A DNA stretch of 64,000 nt from Roseovarius tolerans. GTDB taxonomy: Bacteria > Pseudomonadota > Alphaproteobacteria > Rhodobacterales > Rhodobacteraceae. Position numbers and translations under genes: made by a program. The DNA lies in contig NZ_FOBO01000013.1 in the NCBI RefSeq assembly GCF_900109855.1, forward strand, positions 1 to 64,000. The letters are read 5' to 3'. This document shows, in pieces, positions 17,215-26,926 of this stretch (the stretch's first letter is position 1; the number at the start of each line of letters is the position of its first letter). The notes beneath the pieces were generated by a model. It was not told the origin of the DNA, ran no database searches, and saw nothing but the letters and a program-made list of their open reading frames with translations.

Positions 17215-19386
17215 TCAGTTCCTGCATGTCCGAGTAAAGCTCTTGTCCTGGGTCGCGGCGGAAAAACCCCGTAGTGCCACGGTAAAACCGATGTTGGTCT
17301 CGGGTTCAAGGATAGTCGATGAGGTGAAGCGGCGCGAGACGGAAAGCGTGATATCGACACATTCGTTGGTATATGTCAGTCCCGCCCCGGCCCGGACGCT
17401 GCGATCCGTGCTCGCGTCATAGCGCCATTCAGCGCTGGCCGTCCAGTGGCGGGCAAAGCGGTAGTTGCCCTCGATGGCCCATTCGGCAACGGTTGAATTG
17501 CGCCCCTCGCGCGGGTCCTCGGCAAGCCAGATATATGTTGCCCCGATATTGGTCCGGTCGTTCTGCCAACTTGCGCGTGCCTCGGCCTTGGTCGCATCGA
17601 AAATTTCGTCAAAAAGACCGCGCGCCGTCACCGCAAGACCAGTGGCATTGCGATACTGCCCGGCGACAAGCAGATCTGAGGTCTGATCGCGCAGGCCCGA
17701 AGACTTGGTAAAGGTGGGCGTACCGGTGGATTCTCGCAGGCGCTCATCACGGATCACCTGCCCGACCGCCAACCGCCCTTCCCAACCACTGGGATCAAAG
17801 CGCGCATAGCTGATGCCATAGGCACCGCTATAGCCACGCTCACGCCGATCCGGCGCGTTGAACCGCGAGATGTTGAAGAGGTTGCCCTCATCAAACTCGA
17901 TGGCGGTGCTCTCATCCTGTGGAATATCCGGGTTCGACCCGCCCGACCAGGCCAGTTGCACCACCGGCTCTATGACATGCGTGACCCCAGAGACGGCGGT
18001 TTTCATAAACGGCCAGCGCAGCCGGAACGCCGCACTCGGGGTAAGTTCGGTGGCCTGGTCGTCTGCCGTCGTGCCGATCTGAGAAATTTCGAAATGATCG
18101 AGTGTCAGCCCGGTCTCGACATTGGCCAACAGACCCGCAGGAAGGACCCAGTTGCGCCGCCAGTCGAGGCTGGAGGTAAACCGCGACACATCCCGACCAT
18201 CGGCAAAGCGATCCTGATCAGGGCCGTCAGTCACCAGATCAGAACTGCGCATATGGCCGTGGGCAACAGCGGTGAACCGCAATTCGCCGCCGAGACGCGA
18301 TGGAAAGAACCGGCGCTCGTATTCGACATTTCCAACGCGCGACGGCAGCGTTGCGTTGCTCTCGCCGACGCGCAGCGACTTGAAATGGGTGATTGCCCCG
18401 CGAATGAACTCGTCCCGCCGGGCGCGCTCGACGGACAACTCGTTCTCAAGCCGGTCCTTGTCAGAGAAATCGTGGTCAAGAAGGAAGGTGTCGTCGCTGG
18501 TCAGTTTTATATTGAAGCGCAGAATGAAATCCTGCGGCAACTCGAACCGCCCCTGACCAAAGAGATACCCCCGTGTGTCCTCGGCGCTGAAATCATCATC
18601 CGAGATGGCCCCGTTGAACTCGATCTCGCCCCGGCGAAAGGCCTGACGGTAGCGCAGTTCGAGCCGTCGCGAATCCGTGGCCAGAAACGGCGCGACTGTC
18701 AGGTCCCGGTGGTCGTCGATGCGAATGAAATACGGCACCCGCACCCCCGTACCAAGGAGCGAGGATGTCACGAGTTCGGGGTTCAGAAACCCGGTCGCGC
18801 GCTCGAGCGTCGGATCGGGCATGCGTAGGCGCGGCAGGTAAAACACCGGGGTGCCCAGAACCCGAAGCTGCGCATTCTGGAAGTAAAGCTGCCGTTCCTG
18901 TTGATCGTGGATCATGCGCTCGGCCCTGATCTGCCAGAGCGGCGGACGCCCGCTTTCGCAGACCCGGCAAGAGGTGACGGACGCCTTGTAGAGCTGATTG
19001 AACCGCGCATCGGTGCGCCGCATCTGATTGGCCGAGAGTTGCAGTTGATCCTGCATGACGATCCGCGCGCCGCGCAGGATGCCGTTTGTGAGGTCCCGGT
19101 CGAGCGCGCCGCTATCGGCCACGACCACCGTGTTCTCCGCCTCGGTCAGGGTCATCGGCCCGACGATGCGCAACTGATCTGTGGCTCGGTCGTAGGTGAT
19201 CTGTCGCGCGGTCAGGCGGCGGCCCTCATAAAGCGCCTCTACATTGCCGGTAGCAATCAATTGCTCATCGGCCGTGAGTTGCACATCATCGGCGATCAGC
19301 ATTGCCGGATCGGGCGGTGCGTCCTGCGCCACAACCGCGCCCGACCAAATCATCAGCGCCGCGATAAGACCGGCAAACCTGCTCAT
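17215..19386 (-). CDS. lptD: LPS-assembly outer membrane protein LptD
   Basis: A 723-residue protein with a signal peptide (MSRFAGLIAALMIWSGAVVA). An OstA-type N-terminal beta-jellyroll follows (LIADDVQLTADEQLIATGNV), then a large beta-barrel domain. It inserts lipopolysaccharide into the outer leaflet at the end of the Lpt bridge. A cysteine pair in SVTSCRVCESGRPP could take part in disulfides. The start at 19386 overlaps lptG by four bases and follows the signal-peptide logic; longer starts add a polar tail. Confidence 0.93.
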   Translation of the reverse strand: MSRFAGLIAALMIWSGAVVAQDAPPDPAMLIADDVQLTADEQLIATGNVEALYEGRRLTARQITYDRATDQLRIVGPMTLTEAENTVVVADSGALDRDLTNGILRGARIVMQDQLQLSANQMRRTDARFNQLYKASVTSCRVCESGRPPLWQIRAERMIHDQQERQLYFQNAQLRVLGTPVFYLPRLRMPDPTLERATGFLNPELVTSSLLGTGVRVPYFIRIDDHRDLTVAPFLATDSRRLELRYRQAFRRGEIEFNGAISDDDFSAEDTRGYLFGQGRFELPQDFILRFNIKLTSDDTFLLDHDFSDKDRLENELSVERARRDEFIRGAITHFKSLRVGESNATLPSRVGNVEYERRFFPSRLGGELRFTAVAHGHMRSSDLVTDGPDQDRFADGRDVSRFTSSLDWRRNWVLPAGLLANVETGLTLDHFEISQIGTTADDQATELTPSAAFRLRWPFMKTAVSGVTHVIEPVVQLAWSGGSNPDIPQDESTAIEFDEGNLFNISRFNAPDRRERGYSGAYGISYARFDPSGWEGRLAVGQVIRDERLRESTGTPTFTKSSGLRDQTSDLLVAGQYRNATGLAVTARGLFDEIFDATKAEARASWQNDRTNIGATYIWLAEDPREGRNSTVAEWAIEGNYRFARHWTASAEWRYDASTDRSVRAGAGLTYTNECVDITLSVSRRFTSSTILEPETNIGFTVALRGFSAATQDKSFTRTCRN

Positions 19387-20474
19387 CCGTCCTCCAGATG
19401 CAAGAGAATGCCAAGTGCCAGGAACATCGCCGCCAACGGTGGGGCCCACGCGGCCAGAAGAATGGGGATTTGACCATTCTCACCCAGGATATGCGCAAAA
19501 TTGCGGATATAGTGCAGGCCAAAGCCCGCAAGCACCGCCGCCAGCACCATCACCCCCATATTGGCCCCCCGCGCATGGCGCATGGTAAAGGCCGCCGACA
19601 TCAGAACCAGCGCCACGAGAAAGACCGGTTGCGCCATTTCGCTGTGAAACCAGACCGCGTATCGGCGCGCAGAAAAGCCCGCCTCCTCCAGCTCGGCTAT
19701 GAAATCGGGCAAGTCCCAGATCGGGATGTAACGCGGCTTGCCGAAACTGTCGACGATGCGGTCCTGCGTCAGGTCGGACGGAATGGTCAGCGTCACGGCG
19801 CGCGTCGCCTCGGCCTCGGGATTGCCGCCGCCGGACAGGTCCCAGATCTTGGCATCCCGCAGGAACCATTCGCCGTCCCGAAGCTGCGCCGCGCCCGCGT
19901 TGATCCGCCTGACAGGCATGCCGTCGCGGTCGAAATCCAGAAAATTCGGCTCGTAGAGCGTGCCCAGATCGGAACTGGCGCGCAGGGCGAAGATCACCGT
20001 CTGCCCCTCGGGCCCGCCCTGGCGCAGCCACAACCCCTCGGACGAGATTGCGAGTGCTGCGGTTTCCGATCCCTGGTAAGAGTTCGACAGGTCGTGCTCG
20101 CGCTTGGACGTAGCAGCGACGATGGGATTGCCGATCGACAACCAGAACAGCCCGATCATCAGCGCCACACAGGTCGGTGCCAGCAATCCCCGCAACGCAG
20201 AGCGCCCCGAGGCGCGCAGCACCACCAGTTCAGACGAGCGCGACAGGCGCAGGAACAGGGCGGTCGAGGCGAGGATCACAACCAGCGGCAGTATCTCGTA
20301 ATTGGCCCATGGCATCTTGAGCAGCACGACCCCGAGCACCTCCGAGAACGGCCGATCCGGCAGGTCGCTCAGCCCATCCATCAGTTCGATCAGCGCGATC
20401 AATGCCGCGAGCGACAGCGCCACACCCAGAAAGCTGGCCAGGAAACGGCGCGCAAAATAGAGTTGCAGGATCAT
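19383..20474 (-). CDS. lptG: LPS export ABC transporter permease LptG
   Basis: A 363-residue YjgP/YjgQ family permease. Transmembrane helices sit near residues 11-30, 50-75 and 95-115, then a periplasmic jellyroll of about 150 residues, then three further helices toward the C-terminus (FLVALVLMSAAFTMRH, MVLAAVLAGFGLHYI). With LptF and LptB2 it extracts LPS from the inner membrane. The start MILQLYFARRFL at 20474 overlaps lptF by four bases. lptB is not in the window. Confidence 0.93.
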   Translation of the reverse strand: MILQLYFARRFLASFLGVALSLAALIALIELMDGLSDLPDRPFSEVLGVVLLKMPWANYEILPLVVILASTALFLRLSRSSELVVLRASGRSALRGLLAPTCVALMIGLFWLSIGNPIVAATSKREHDLSNSYQGSETAALAISSEGLWLRQGGPEGQTVIFALRASSDLGTLYEPNFLDFDRDGMPVRRINAGAAQLRDGEWFLRDAKIWDLSGGGNPEAEATRAVTLTIPSDLTQDRIVDSFGKPRYIPIWDLPDFIAELEEAGFSARRYAVWFHSEMAQPVFLVALVLMSAAFTMRHARGANMGVMVLAAVLAGFGLHYIRNFAHILGENGQIPILLAAWAPPLAAMFLALGILLHLEDG

Positions 20475-21619
20475 GCCCCGGCCCCCGTCGCACGAGGCCG
20501 CATCCGTCCCGTGAGCCGCCGCAGGACGCCGGGATAAACCGCCAGCCCCAGCATCCCGATCGAGACCGCGCCGCCAAGAAGGATCGGCAGATACAGCAGG
20601 GGCCAGAGCGCGGCATTGACCAGCACCGGGGCGACGACGGCGCTTTCGACGATCTTTATCGTGACGAGAAGGCCAAAGGCGGTAAGCACCTGCCGCCACA
20701 CGCCGAACCGACTGTAGCCGCCGACCAGCAGCGTGCAGAACCCCACGAGCGCCGCCACAATGCACATCAACGCATCGGTGATCCGGCCATGCAGTTCGGA
20801 CATGACCAGCCCCAACTCGGTGCCCGTGCGCTCTGCGACCGCCGCGGGCGCGAGCAGCATGTCCAAGGTCGAGGCAAAGGCGACTTTGTTGAGATTGATC
20901 GCGTCATTGCTGACAAGCGCGCTGATATCATAAGAGAAATCATCGAAATGCGTGGTAAACAGGCGATTGCCCTCGCGCCGGATGTTCTGTGCCAGACCTG
21001 CCACCATCACCAACCGCGTGCCGCCCGCCTCCTGCACCAGATACGCGCGCGATGAGGTATAGGTGACCGCGCTCTCGGGATCGCGCCGGTCCGACAGGAA
21101 CACGTCGCGCAATTCGCCCTCGGGCGTGATCTCGCGAATGTAGAATGTGATACCGGGGGCGGGGTGCAGGAATTCGCCCTCGGTCAACAGCTTGGCCGAG
21201 ATGTTGCGCGACACCTCATCTTGGCGCAGGCGCAGCTGGCTCAAGCTGTTGGGGATCAGCAGATGTGCCAGAATCGACATCATCAGCGCGATGATCACGC
21301 CGAACACCAGCACCGGCCGGATCAGGCGCAGCGGCGAATAGCCCATGGCCTGCATCACCGTAAGCTCGCTTTCCGCCGACAGCCTGTGCACCACGTAGAC
21401 CGCTGCCGCAAAGGCCGCGATCGGCAGAACGACACCGATCACCCCCGGCAGCGTGAGCGCCGTGAACTCCAGAAAAACCCAAGCGGGCTGGCCATCCCCG
21501 ATCAGCCGGTCGAACATGCGCACCGCCTTGTTGATCCAGAAGATGGACACGAGAACGAGCGCAAAGAAACCGAACAAAACCATGAATTGCGACAGCATGT
21601 ATCTGTCGAATCTGGTCAC
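20471..21619 (-). CDS. lptF: LPS export ABC transporter permease LptF
   Basis: A 382-residue permease partner of LptG with the same fold: three N-terminal helices (FMVLFGFFALVLVSIFWI, IGVVLPIAAFAAAVYVV), a periplasmic domain and three C-terminal helices. FDRYMLSQF at the start and MQAMGYSPLRLIRPVLVFG, the cytoplasmic coupling-helix segment, are typical. The GTG at 21619 with GGGGGAAAAGA before it is the best start. It is the first gene of the six-gene operon and is divergent from pepA across 129 bases. Confidence 0.92.
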   Translation of the reverse strand: MTRFDRYMLSQFMVLFGFFALVLVSIFWINKAVRMFDRLIGDGQPAWVFLEFTALTLPGVIGVVLPIAAFAAAVYVVHRLSAESELTVMQAMGYSPLRLIRPVLVFGVIIALMMSILAHLLIPNSLSQLRLRQDEVSRNISAKLLTEGEFLHPAPGITFYIREITPEGELRDVFLSDRRDPESAVTYTSSRAYLVQEAGGTRLVMVAGLAQNIRREGNRLFTTHFDDFSYDISALVSNDAINLNKVAFASTLDMLLAPAAVAERTGTELGLVMSELHGRITDALMCIVAALVGFCTLLVGGYSRFGVWRQVLTAFGLLVTIKIVESAVVAPVLVNAALWPLLYLPILLGGAVSIGMLGLAVYPGVLRRLTGRMRPRATGAGA

Positions 21620-21748
21620 TCTTTTCCCCCACGGCAGCAGACTTGCACGGCAACCTAGCGGAATTGATTGCGGGGGAAAACTGCTAACTGGCCTTCGGCG
21701 ACAAGCCGCGTTAGGTCTGGGACAACCAAGTGAGAGAGGAGCCCTTCG

Positions 21749-23221
21749 ATGACCACCCCCGTTTCCGTTGCCTTCACCGAGATCGACCTCGATGCCGTCG
21801 CCACTGCCGAGGGCCGTGTTGCGGTTTGCGTCACCCCCGACGGCAAGCTCGATCAGGCCGCGCGGCGGGTGAACCGTCTGACCAAGGGCACGCTTGCGCG
21901 TATCATCGACAGCGGCACGCTGGAAAAGAAAAAGCCCGGCGATATCGTGACGCTGGCCTGGCCCGTGGGGCTGGCCGCCGAGGCGCTCGACATCGTCGTG
22001 CTGCCGCGCAACGCCAGCGTCGAGGAAAGCCGCCGCGCCGGCGTGGCGCTTGGCCGGGCCAAAGGCGACAAGGCGCTGACCCTTTTGGGGGGCGCGCTCA
22101 AGCGTCCGGTCGAGGTGGTTCTGGGGGCCGTGCTGCGGGCCTATCGCTTCACCGATCACAAGACAGGCGACAAGACCGAGGTCGGGCCGATCACCGTGAT
22201 GGTCGCCAAGCCCGAAGAGGTCGAAGCCGACGCCACCCCGGCGCTCGCCGTGGCCGAGGGCGTGTTCTTCACCCGCGATCTGGTGAGCGAACCCGCCAAT
22301 CACCTCACCACCACCGAATTCGCCAACCGCATCGCCGCGATGAAAGACCTTGGCCTCAAGATCACCGTGCTTGAGGAAAAGGACATGGAACAACTCGGCA
22401 TGGGCGCATTGCTATCGGTCGGGCATGGCAGCATCAGCCCGACCAAGTTGGCCGTCATGGAATGGCAGGGCGGGCCCAAGGGCGAGACCCCTCTTGCGCT
22501 CGTCGGCAAGGGCGTGGTGTTCGACACTGGCGGCATCAGCCTCAAACCCGCGCAGGGTATGGAGGACATGACCATGGACATGGGCGGCGCGGGTGTCGTG
22601 GCGGGCGTCATGCGCACGCTGGCGCGGCGCGGGGCCAAGGCCAATGTGGTAGGCCTCGTCGGACTGGTCGAGAACATGCCTTCGGACCGCGCGACGCGCC
22701 CCGGCGATGTGGTGACCTCCATGAAGGGGGACACGATCGAGGTGATCAACACCGACGCCGAGGGCCGTCTCCTGCTCGCCGATGTGCTGTGGTATGCGCA
22801 GGAAACCTACAAACCGCGCGGCGTGATCGACCTTGCCACGCTCACCGGGGCCTGCATCGTGGCGCTCGGCCATGAGAACGCCGCCGTGCTGAGCAATGAC
22901 GACGCGCTCTGCGACGCCTTCCTCAAATCCGCGAAATCCGAAGGCGAAGGCGCGTGGCGTCTGCCCCTCGGCAAGGCCTATGCGGACATGATGAAAAGCC
23001 AGATCGCCGACATCAAGAACTCGGGCGGGCGGCCTGCGGGCACGATCACGGCAGCCGAATTCCTGCATCGCTTCATTCAGGACGGCATGCCCTGGGTGCA
23101 TCTCGACATCGCCGGCGTCGCCAGCATGAAGGCCGAGACGCCTTACGGGCCCAAGGGCGCGTCGGGCTGGGGGGTGATGGCGCTCAACCGGCTGGTGGCG
23201 GACATGCTTGAGAGCGACTGA
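21749..23221 (+). CDS. pepA: Leucyl aminopeptidase
   Basis: A 490-residue M17 aminopeptidase, cytoplasmic, with two metal ions per subunit. VGKGVVFDTGGISLKPA holds the metal-binding lysine and aspartate, and NTDAEGRLLLADVL is the family signature with Asp, Glu and the catalytic Arg. The N-terminal macro-like domain is normal in length. It removes N-terminal residues from peptides; many family members also bind DNA. Its stop overlaps the holC start by one base. Confidence 0.95.
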   Translation: MTTPVSVAFTEIDLDAVATAEGRVAVCVTPDGKLDQAARRVNRLTKGTLARIIDSGTLEKKKPGDIVTLAWPVGLAAEALDIVVLPRNASVEESRRAGVALGRAKGDKALTLLGGALKRPVEVVLGAVLRAYRFTDHKTGDKTEVGPITVMVAKPEEVEADATPALAVAEGVFFTRDLVSEPANHLTTTEFANRIAAMKDLGLKITVLEEKDMEQLGMGALLSVGHGSISPTKLAVMEWQGGPKGETPLALVGKGVVFDTGGISLKPAQGMEDMTMDMGGAGVVAGVMRTLARRGAKANVVGLVGLVENMPSDRATRPGDVVTSMKGDTIEVINTDAEGRLLLADVLWYAQETYKPRGVIDLATLTGACIVALGHENAAVLSNDDALCDAFLKSAKSEGEGAWRLPLGKAYADMMKSQIADIKNSGGRPAGTITAAEFLHRFIQDGMPWVHLDIAGVASMKAETPYGPKGASGWGVMALNRLVADMLESD

Positions 23222-23679
23222 TGGGCGCGGCCTATTTCTATCACCTGACGCAGCGCCCGCTCGAGGTGACCCTGCCCCTGCTTCTGGGCAAGGCGCTTCA
23301 GGCGAGCTGGCGGGTGGCGGTGCGCGGACGTGATCCCGCGCGGCTGGATTGGCTCGATCAAAAGCTGTGGTTGGGCCCCGAGGACGGCTTTCTGCCGCAT
23401 GGTCTGGCGGGCGGGCAGCATGACGCCGACCAGCCCGTGCTGCTGACCACTGGGGCCGAGCGGCCCAATGGCGCCGTCTGCGTGATGGCGGTGGACGGGG
23501 CCGAGGTGGCCCCGGACGAAGTGCAGGCGCTGGAACGGGTCTGCATCCTCTTCGATGGCAATGATACCGACGCGGTCACCGTTGCCCGAAGCCAGTGGAA
23601 AGCCCTGACAGCAGCGGGCTGTTCGGCGCAATACTGGTCCGAAGCCTCTGGCAAATGGGAGAAAAAGGCCGAGGCATGA
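23221..23679 (+). CDS. holC: DNA polymerase III chi subunit
   Basis: A 152-residue protein with the HolC fold: YFYHLTQRPLEVTLPLLLGK, then GRDPARLDWLDQKLWLGPED, GFLPHG and PNGAVCVMAVDGAEV. Chi links the clamp loader to single-strand DNA-binding protein. The ATG shares its A with the pepA TGA stop, and the pepA-holC pairing is widespread in alphaproteobacteria. Confidence 0.92.
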   Translation: MGAAYFYHLTQRPLEVTLPLLLGKALQASWRVAVRGRDPARLDWLDQKLWLGPEDGFLPHGLAGGQHDADQPVLLTTGAERPNGAVCVMAVDGAEVAPDEVQALERVCILFDGNDTDAVTVARSQWKALTAAGCSAQYWSEASGKWEKKAEA

Positions 23680-23781
23680 TCTGGCGGCAAGCCGTCATTC
23701 GATTGAGGCATCTGCGCGAGACGCGGCCCCTTGGCTACCGATGCAGGGATCGCTTCAACGACCGCCCCATGCCGGCCTCCC

Positions 23782-24867
23782 CTAGCCTGCAGCCCCCACA
23801 TCCGCCTGCGCGACCGACACCGCCTTGACGACGACATGCACCTCGGCACCGGGCGCAAGGGCGAGCGCCGCCGCCGCGCGCCGGGTGATCCGGGCCAGCA
23901 CGCGACCTGCCTTCGTGTCCACCGCCACGATGGCCCCTGGTCCCGCGCCTTCACGAACCGCCTGCACTATACCCGGCAACACGTTCAGCGCAGACAACCT
24001 CTCGGGCCGCCCGCGCGCCACAATCACGTCATGCGCGGCGATGCGCACACGCAACTCGACCCCTTCCGCCCGGTCCACGCGCGGCAGCCACAGGGCCGCG
24101 CCACAGGCATCGAGCTCGGATAACCCGTCATCGTGATGCCGTACCACGCGTGCCGCCAGCACGGCCCCCGCCTCGCGCGCACCAAGGGGCGTGATCGCGG
24201 GATCGCCCAGCACCTCCTCGGCGCGGCCCTGCGCCACCACGCGGCCCGCATCGAGTGCCACGACCGTCGTTGCCAGCCGCGCCACCTCGGAGGCCGAATG
24301 GCTGACATAGAGGATCGGAATATCCACCTCGTCGCGCAGCCGCTCCAGATAGGGCAGGATCTCGGCCTTGCGCGCCTCATCGAGCGAGGCCAAAGGCTCA
24401 TCCGCAAGGATCGCGCGCGGTGCCGAGAGTAGCGCGCGCCCGATGGCCACGCGCTGTTTCTCCCCGCCCGAGAGCGCGCCGGGGCGTCGTGACAGCAGAT
24501 CGCCGATGCCCAGCATCTCGACCACGCGGGCCATATCCTCGGCGCGGGCATCGCGCGGCGCGAACCATTGCCCGTAACGCAGGTTCTGCCGCACGCTCAG
24601 ATGCGGGAAAAGCCGCCCCTCCTGGAAGATATATCCCAGCCTGCGCCGATGCGGCGGCAGATGCAGGCGCTGTGCCGTGTCACAGAGCACACGCTCACCG
24701 ATGGCGATACGGCCAGTGCCGGGCCGGAGCAGCCCCGCCACGGCGTTGACGATGGTGGTCTTGCCGGAACCCGACCGGCCAAAGAGCACCGTCACTCCCT
24801 TCGGGGCCTCGAACGCCACATCGAGCCGCAGCGCCCCGAGCGTGTGGGTCAGTCGCACCTCCAGCAT
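23782..24867 (-). CDS. modC: Molybdate ABC transporter ATP-binding protein
   Basis: A 361-residue ATPase. Walker A is FGRSGSGKTT, the signature LSGGEKQRVAIGRALL, and Walker B AILADEPLASLD. A C-terminal MOP/TOBE domain of about 65 residues begins near GRPERLSALNVLPG and senses oxyanion. It drives molybdate uptake with ModAB. The start coincides with the last base of modB. It is the last gene of the mod operon. Confidence 0.95.
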   Translation of the reverse strand: MLEVRLTHTLGALRLDVAFEAPKGVTVLFGRSGSGKTTIVNAVAGLLRPGTGRIAIGERVLCDTAQRLHLPPHRRRLGYIFQEGRLFPHLSVRQNLRYGQWFAPRDARAEDMARVVEMLGIGDLLSRRPGALSGGEKQRVAIGRALLSAPRAILADEPLASLDEARKAEILPYLERLRDEVDIPILYVSHSASEVARLATTVVALDAGRVVAQGRAEEVLGDPAITPLGAREAGAVLAARVVRHHDDGLSELDACGAALWLPRVDRAEGVELRVRIAAHDVIVARGRPERLSALNVLPGIVQAVREGAGPGAIVAVDTKAGRVLARITRRAAAALALAPGAEVHVVVKAVSVAQADVGAAG

Positions 24868-25562
24868 CAGCGCCCCCCCACCCTGGCCGCGACACGGCTT
24901 GCCACCGCCTCCGAGATCAGCAGCGCGCCCATGGCGACGGCAACCGAGATCAGCACCAGTTTCATCGCCGATCCCTCACCGCCCGGCACCTGCAGAAAGG
25001 CATAGATCGCCGAAGGAATGGTGCGCGTCTCACCGGGTATGTTGGAGACAAACGTGATCGTCGCGCCGAATTCACCCATCGCCTTGGCAAAGGCGAGAAT
25101 CGCACCCGCCACGATCCCCGGAAGGGCCATCGGCAGCGTCACCGTCAGAAACACCCAAAGAGGCCGCGCCCCGAGCGTGGCCGACGCCTCTTCCAGGCGC
25201 GGATCCACCGCCTCAATCGACAGCCGGATCGCCCGTACCATCAGCGGAAAGGCCATCACCGCCGCCGCCAGCGCAGCCCCGGTCCAGCGAAACGCGAACA
25301 CCACCCCTGCCTCGGCCAGAAGCCCACCCACCGGACCTTGCGTGCCGAAGGTCAGAAGCAGCAGATAACCCGTCACCACCGGCGGCAGCACCAGCGGCAG
25401 ATGCACCAGACCGTTGAGCAATTGCTTGCCCGGAAACGACCAGCGCGCCAGCGCGTAGGCGGTGGAGATACCCAGCGGCAGGCTCAGCACAGTGGCCCAG
25501 AGCGAGACTCGCAGCGAAAGCGCCACCGCCTTCCATTCCTCGGGGCCGAGCCAATCCTGCAT
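24867..25562 (-). CDS. modB: Molybdate ABC transporter permease
   Basis: A 231-residue inner-membrane permease with five to six helices. The binding-protein-dependent transport signature is EASATLGARPLWVFLTVTLP, where the EAA loop docks with ModC. FAKAMGEFGATITFVSNIPG is a segment strongly conserved in ModB. It follows modA after four bases and overlaps modC by one. Confidence 0.95.
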   Translation of the reverse strand: MQDWLGPEEWKAVALSLRVSLWATVLSLPLGISTAYALARWSFPGKQLLNGLVHLPLVLPPVVTGYLLLLTFGTQGPVGGLLAEAGVVFAFRWTGAALAAAVMAFPLMVRAIRLSIEAVDPRLEEASATLGARPLWVFLTVTLPMALPGIVAGAILAFAKAMGEFGATITFVSNIPGETRTIPSAIYAFLQVPGGEGSAMKLVLISVAVAMGALLISEAVASRVAARVGGR

Positions 25563-25566
25563 GCGC

Positions 25567-26346
25567 CTAGTTCGCGATCACGGCAAAGCCCTGCCGTTCG
25601 AAGGCCGCACGCGACTCGGTCCCGTGCAGGTAGTCGAGCAAGGCGGATTGCCCCGCACCCTCGCGCCCGGCGATGCCTGCCACCGGATAAAGGATCGGCG
25701 GGTGGCTGTCCGCCGGGAAGGTGCCAATGACCGTCACGCGCTCCTCGGCCACCGCGTCGGTCGCGTAGACGATGCCATAAGGTGCCTCACCCACCGCGAC
25801 CAGCGCCAGTGCCGCGCGCACGTTGTCGGCCTGCGCCACGCGGGGGCCAACCGCCGCCCACTGCCCCAGGCTTTCCAGCGCCGCCTTGCCGTAGATGCCC
25901 GCCGGGACCGCCTCGACCAGTGCCATGGCGAGCCGGTCGTCGCCCAGCATCGCGGCAAGGTCCATTTCGGGGCCGATCTCGACCGGGATGGCAGCCGCAT
26001 CGTGGGCGATCAGGACAAGGCTGTTGCGCAACAAATCGCGCCGCGTGCCCTGCGCGATCAGCCCGTCCGCTTCCAGCGCATCCATCCAGCCGGGATTGGC
26101 GGAGACGAACACATCCGCCGGAGCGCCCTGCTGGATCTGGCGCGCCAGCGCCGAAGACCCGGCCAGCGACACCGCCAGATCATGCCCCGTCGCGGCCTCG
26201 AAGCCGGTCTCGATCTCGGCCATGGCATTGGTCAGGCTGGCGGCGGCAAAGACGGTGACGGTCTCAGCGCGCGCGCCGGAGGAGCCAAGCGCGGCAAGGC
26301 CGACAGCAAGCGACAGGATGGATGAGCGCAAAACGTCAAACCGCAC
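25567..26346 (-). CDS. modA: Molybdate ABC transporter substrate-binding protein
   Basis: A periplasmic binding protein of about 259 residues. The signal peptide (LRSSILSLAVGLAALGSSGA) is followed by VTVFAAASLTNAMAEI, the ModA hallmark, and then FEAATGHDLAVSLAGSSALA. The GTG at 26346 has AAGAGGAA seven bases upstream. The ATG at 26379 lies inside a dyad that is probably an operator, so the GTG is preferred. It binds molybdate or tungstate for ModBC. Confidence 0.92.
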   Translation of the reverse strand: MRFDVLRSSILSLAVGLAALGSSGARAETVTVFAAASLTNAMAEIETGFEAATGHDLAVSLAGSSALARQIQQGAPADVFVSANPGWMDALEADGLIAQGTRRDLLRNSLVLIAHDAAAIPVEIGPEMDLAAMLGDDRLAMALVEAVPAGIYGKAALESLGQWAAVGPRVAQADNVRAALALVAVGEAPYGIVYATDAVAEERVTVIGTFPADSHPPILYPVAGIAGREGAGQSALLDYLHGTESRAAFERQGFAVIAN

Positions 26347-26360
26347 GAAAATTCCTCTTG

Positions 26361-26382
26361 GATATGCTTCTACAAACATATC
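26361..26382. promoter_or_regulatory. Candidate ModE-type operator before modA
   Basis: GATATG and CATATC form an inverted repeat separated by 10 bases, located between modE and modA. The AT-rich half-sites (GCGATATG on the modA strand) resemble the TATA-containing Mo-box type, but the match to published boxes is partial. The location just before modA fits molybdate-dependent repression of modABC. Confidence 0.4.
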
Positions 26383-26408
26383 GCTGAGGCGTTGCGCGCG
26401 ATCAAGCG

Positions 26409-26792
26409 TTATTTTCCGAGAAACCTATCGGCGAGCAGGGACTGCAAGGCGCCGATCCGCGCCGCCCCGGCCTCGGCGGTGATCTCCTGCAGCTTGCGAT
26501 AGTGCATCAGCACCGTTTCGCCTGTCTCGGTCAGGACCGCGCCACCGCCTTTGGCGCCACCACGCGAAGACGTCACCAGAGGCGCGTGAAATGCCGTATT
26601 CATGGTCTCTACCAGACTCCATGCGCGCTTGTAGCTCATCCCCATGCGCCGTCCGGCTGCGGCGATGGAGCCGGTCTCGCGGATACCCTCGAGCAGATCG
26701 GCCTTGCCCGGGCCCAGCATCGCATCCTCGCCAAACACGATGCGCAGACGCAGGCGGGGGGCCGTGGCCCCGGTATCTTGATCGTCGCTCAT
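26409..26792 (-). CDS. modE: ModE-like winged-helix regulator lacking the molybdate-binding domain
   Basis: A 127-residue protein consisting only of the LysR-like winged helix of ModE: MLGPGKADLLEGIRETGSIA, then AGRRMGMSYKRAWSLVETMN and GGAKGGGAVLTETGE. Full ModE is about 260 residues, with two C-terminal MOP domains that sense molybdate; these are absent here. It lies 62 bases upstream of modA on the same strand and may be co-transcribed. Regulation of modABC is inferred from position. How it would sense molybdate is unclear. Confidence 0.85.
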   Translation of the reverse strand: MSDDQDTGATAPRLRLRIVFGEDAMLGPGKADLLEGIRETGSIAAAGRRMGMSYKRAWSLVETMNTAFHAPLVTSSRGGAKGGGAVLTETGETVLMHYRKLQEITAEAGAARIGALQSLLADRFLGK

Positions 26793-26926
26793 GCCGCTTT
26801 ATGCCCCGTCCGCGTTCGGTCTTGCAAGACATATCGAAGGACAAGACCACCCGCAAATCCCCTTGCACTCGGGCGCGGGGCGGCGCATGGAACGTGCATG
26901 AACATCACCATCCCGTTGCCCTGATC

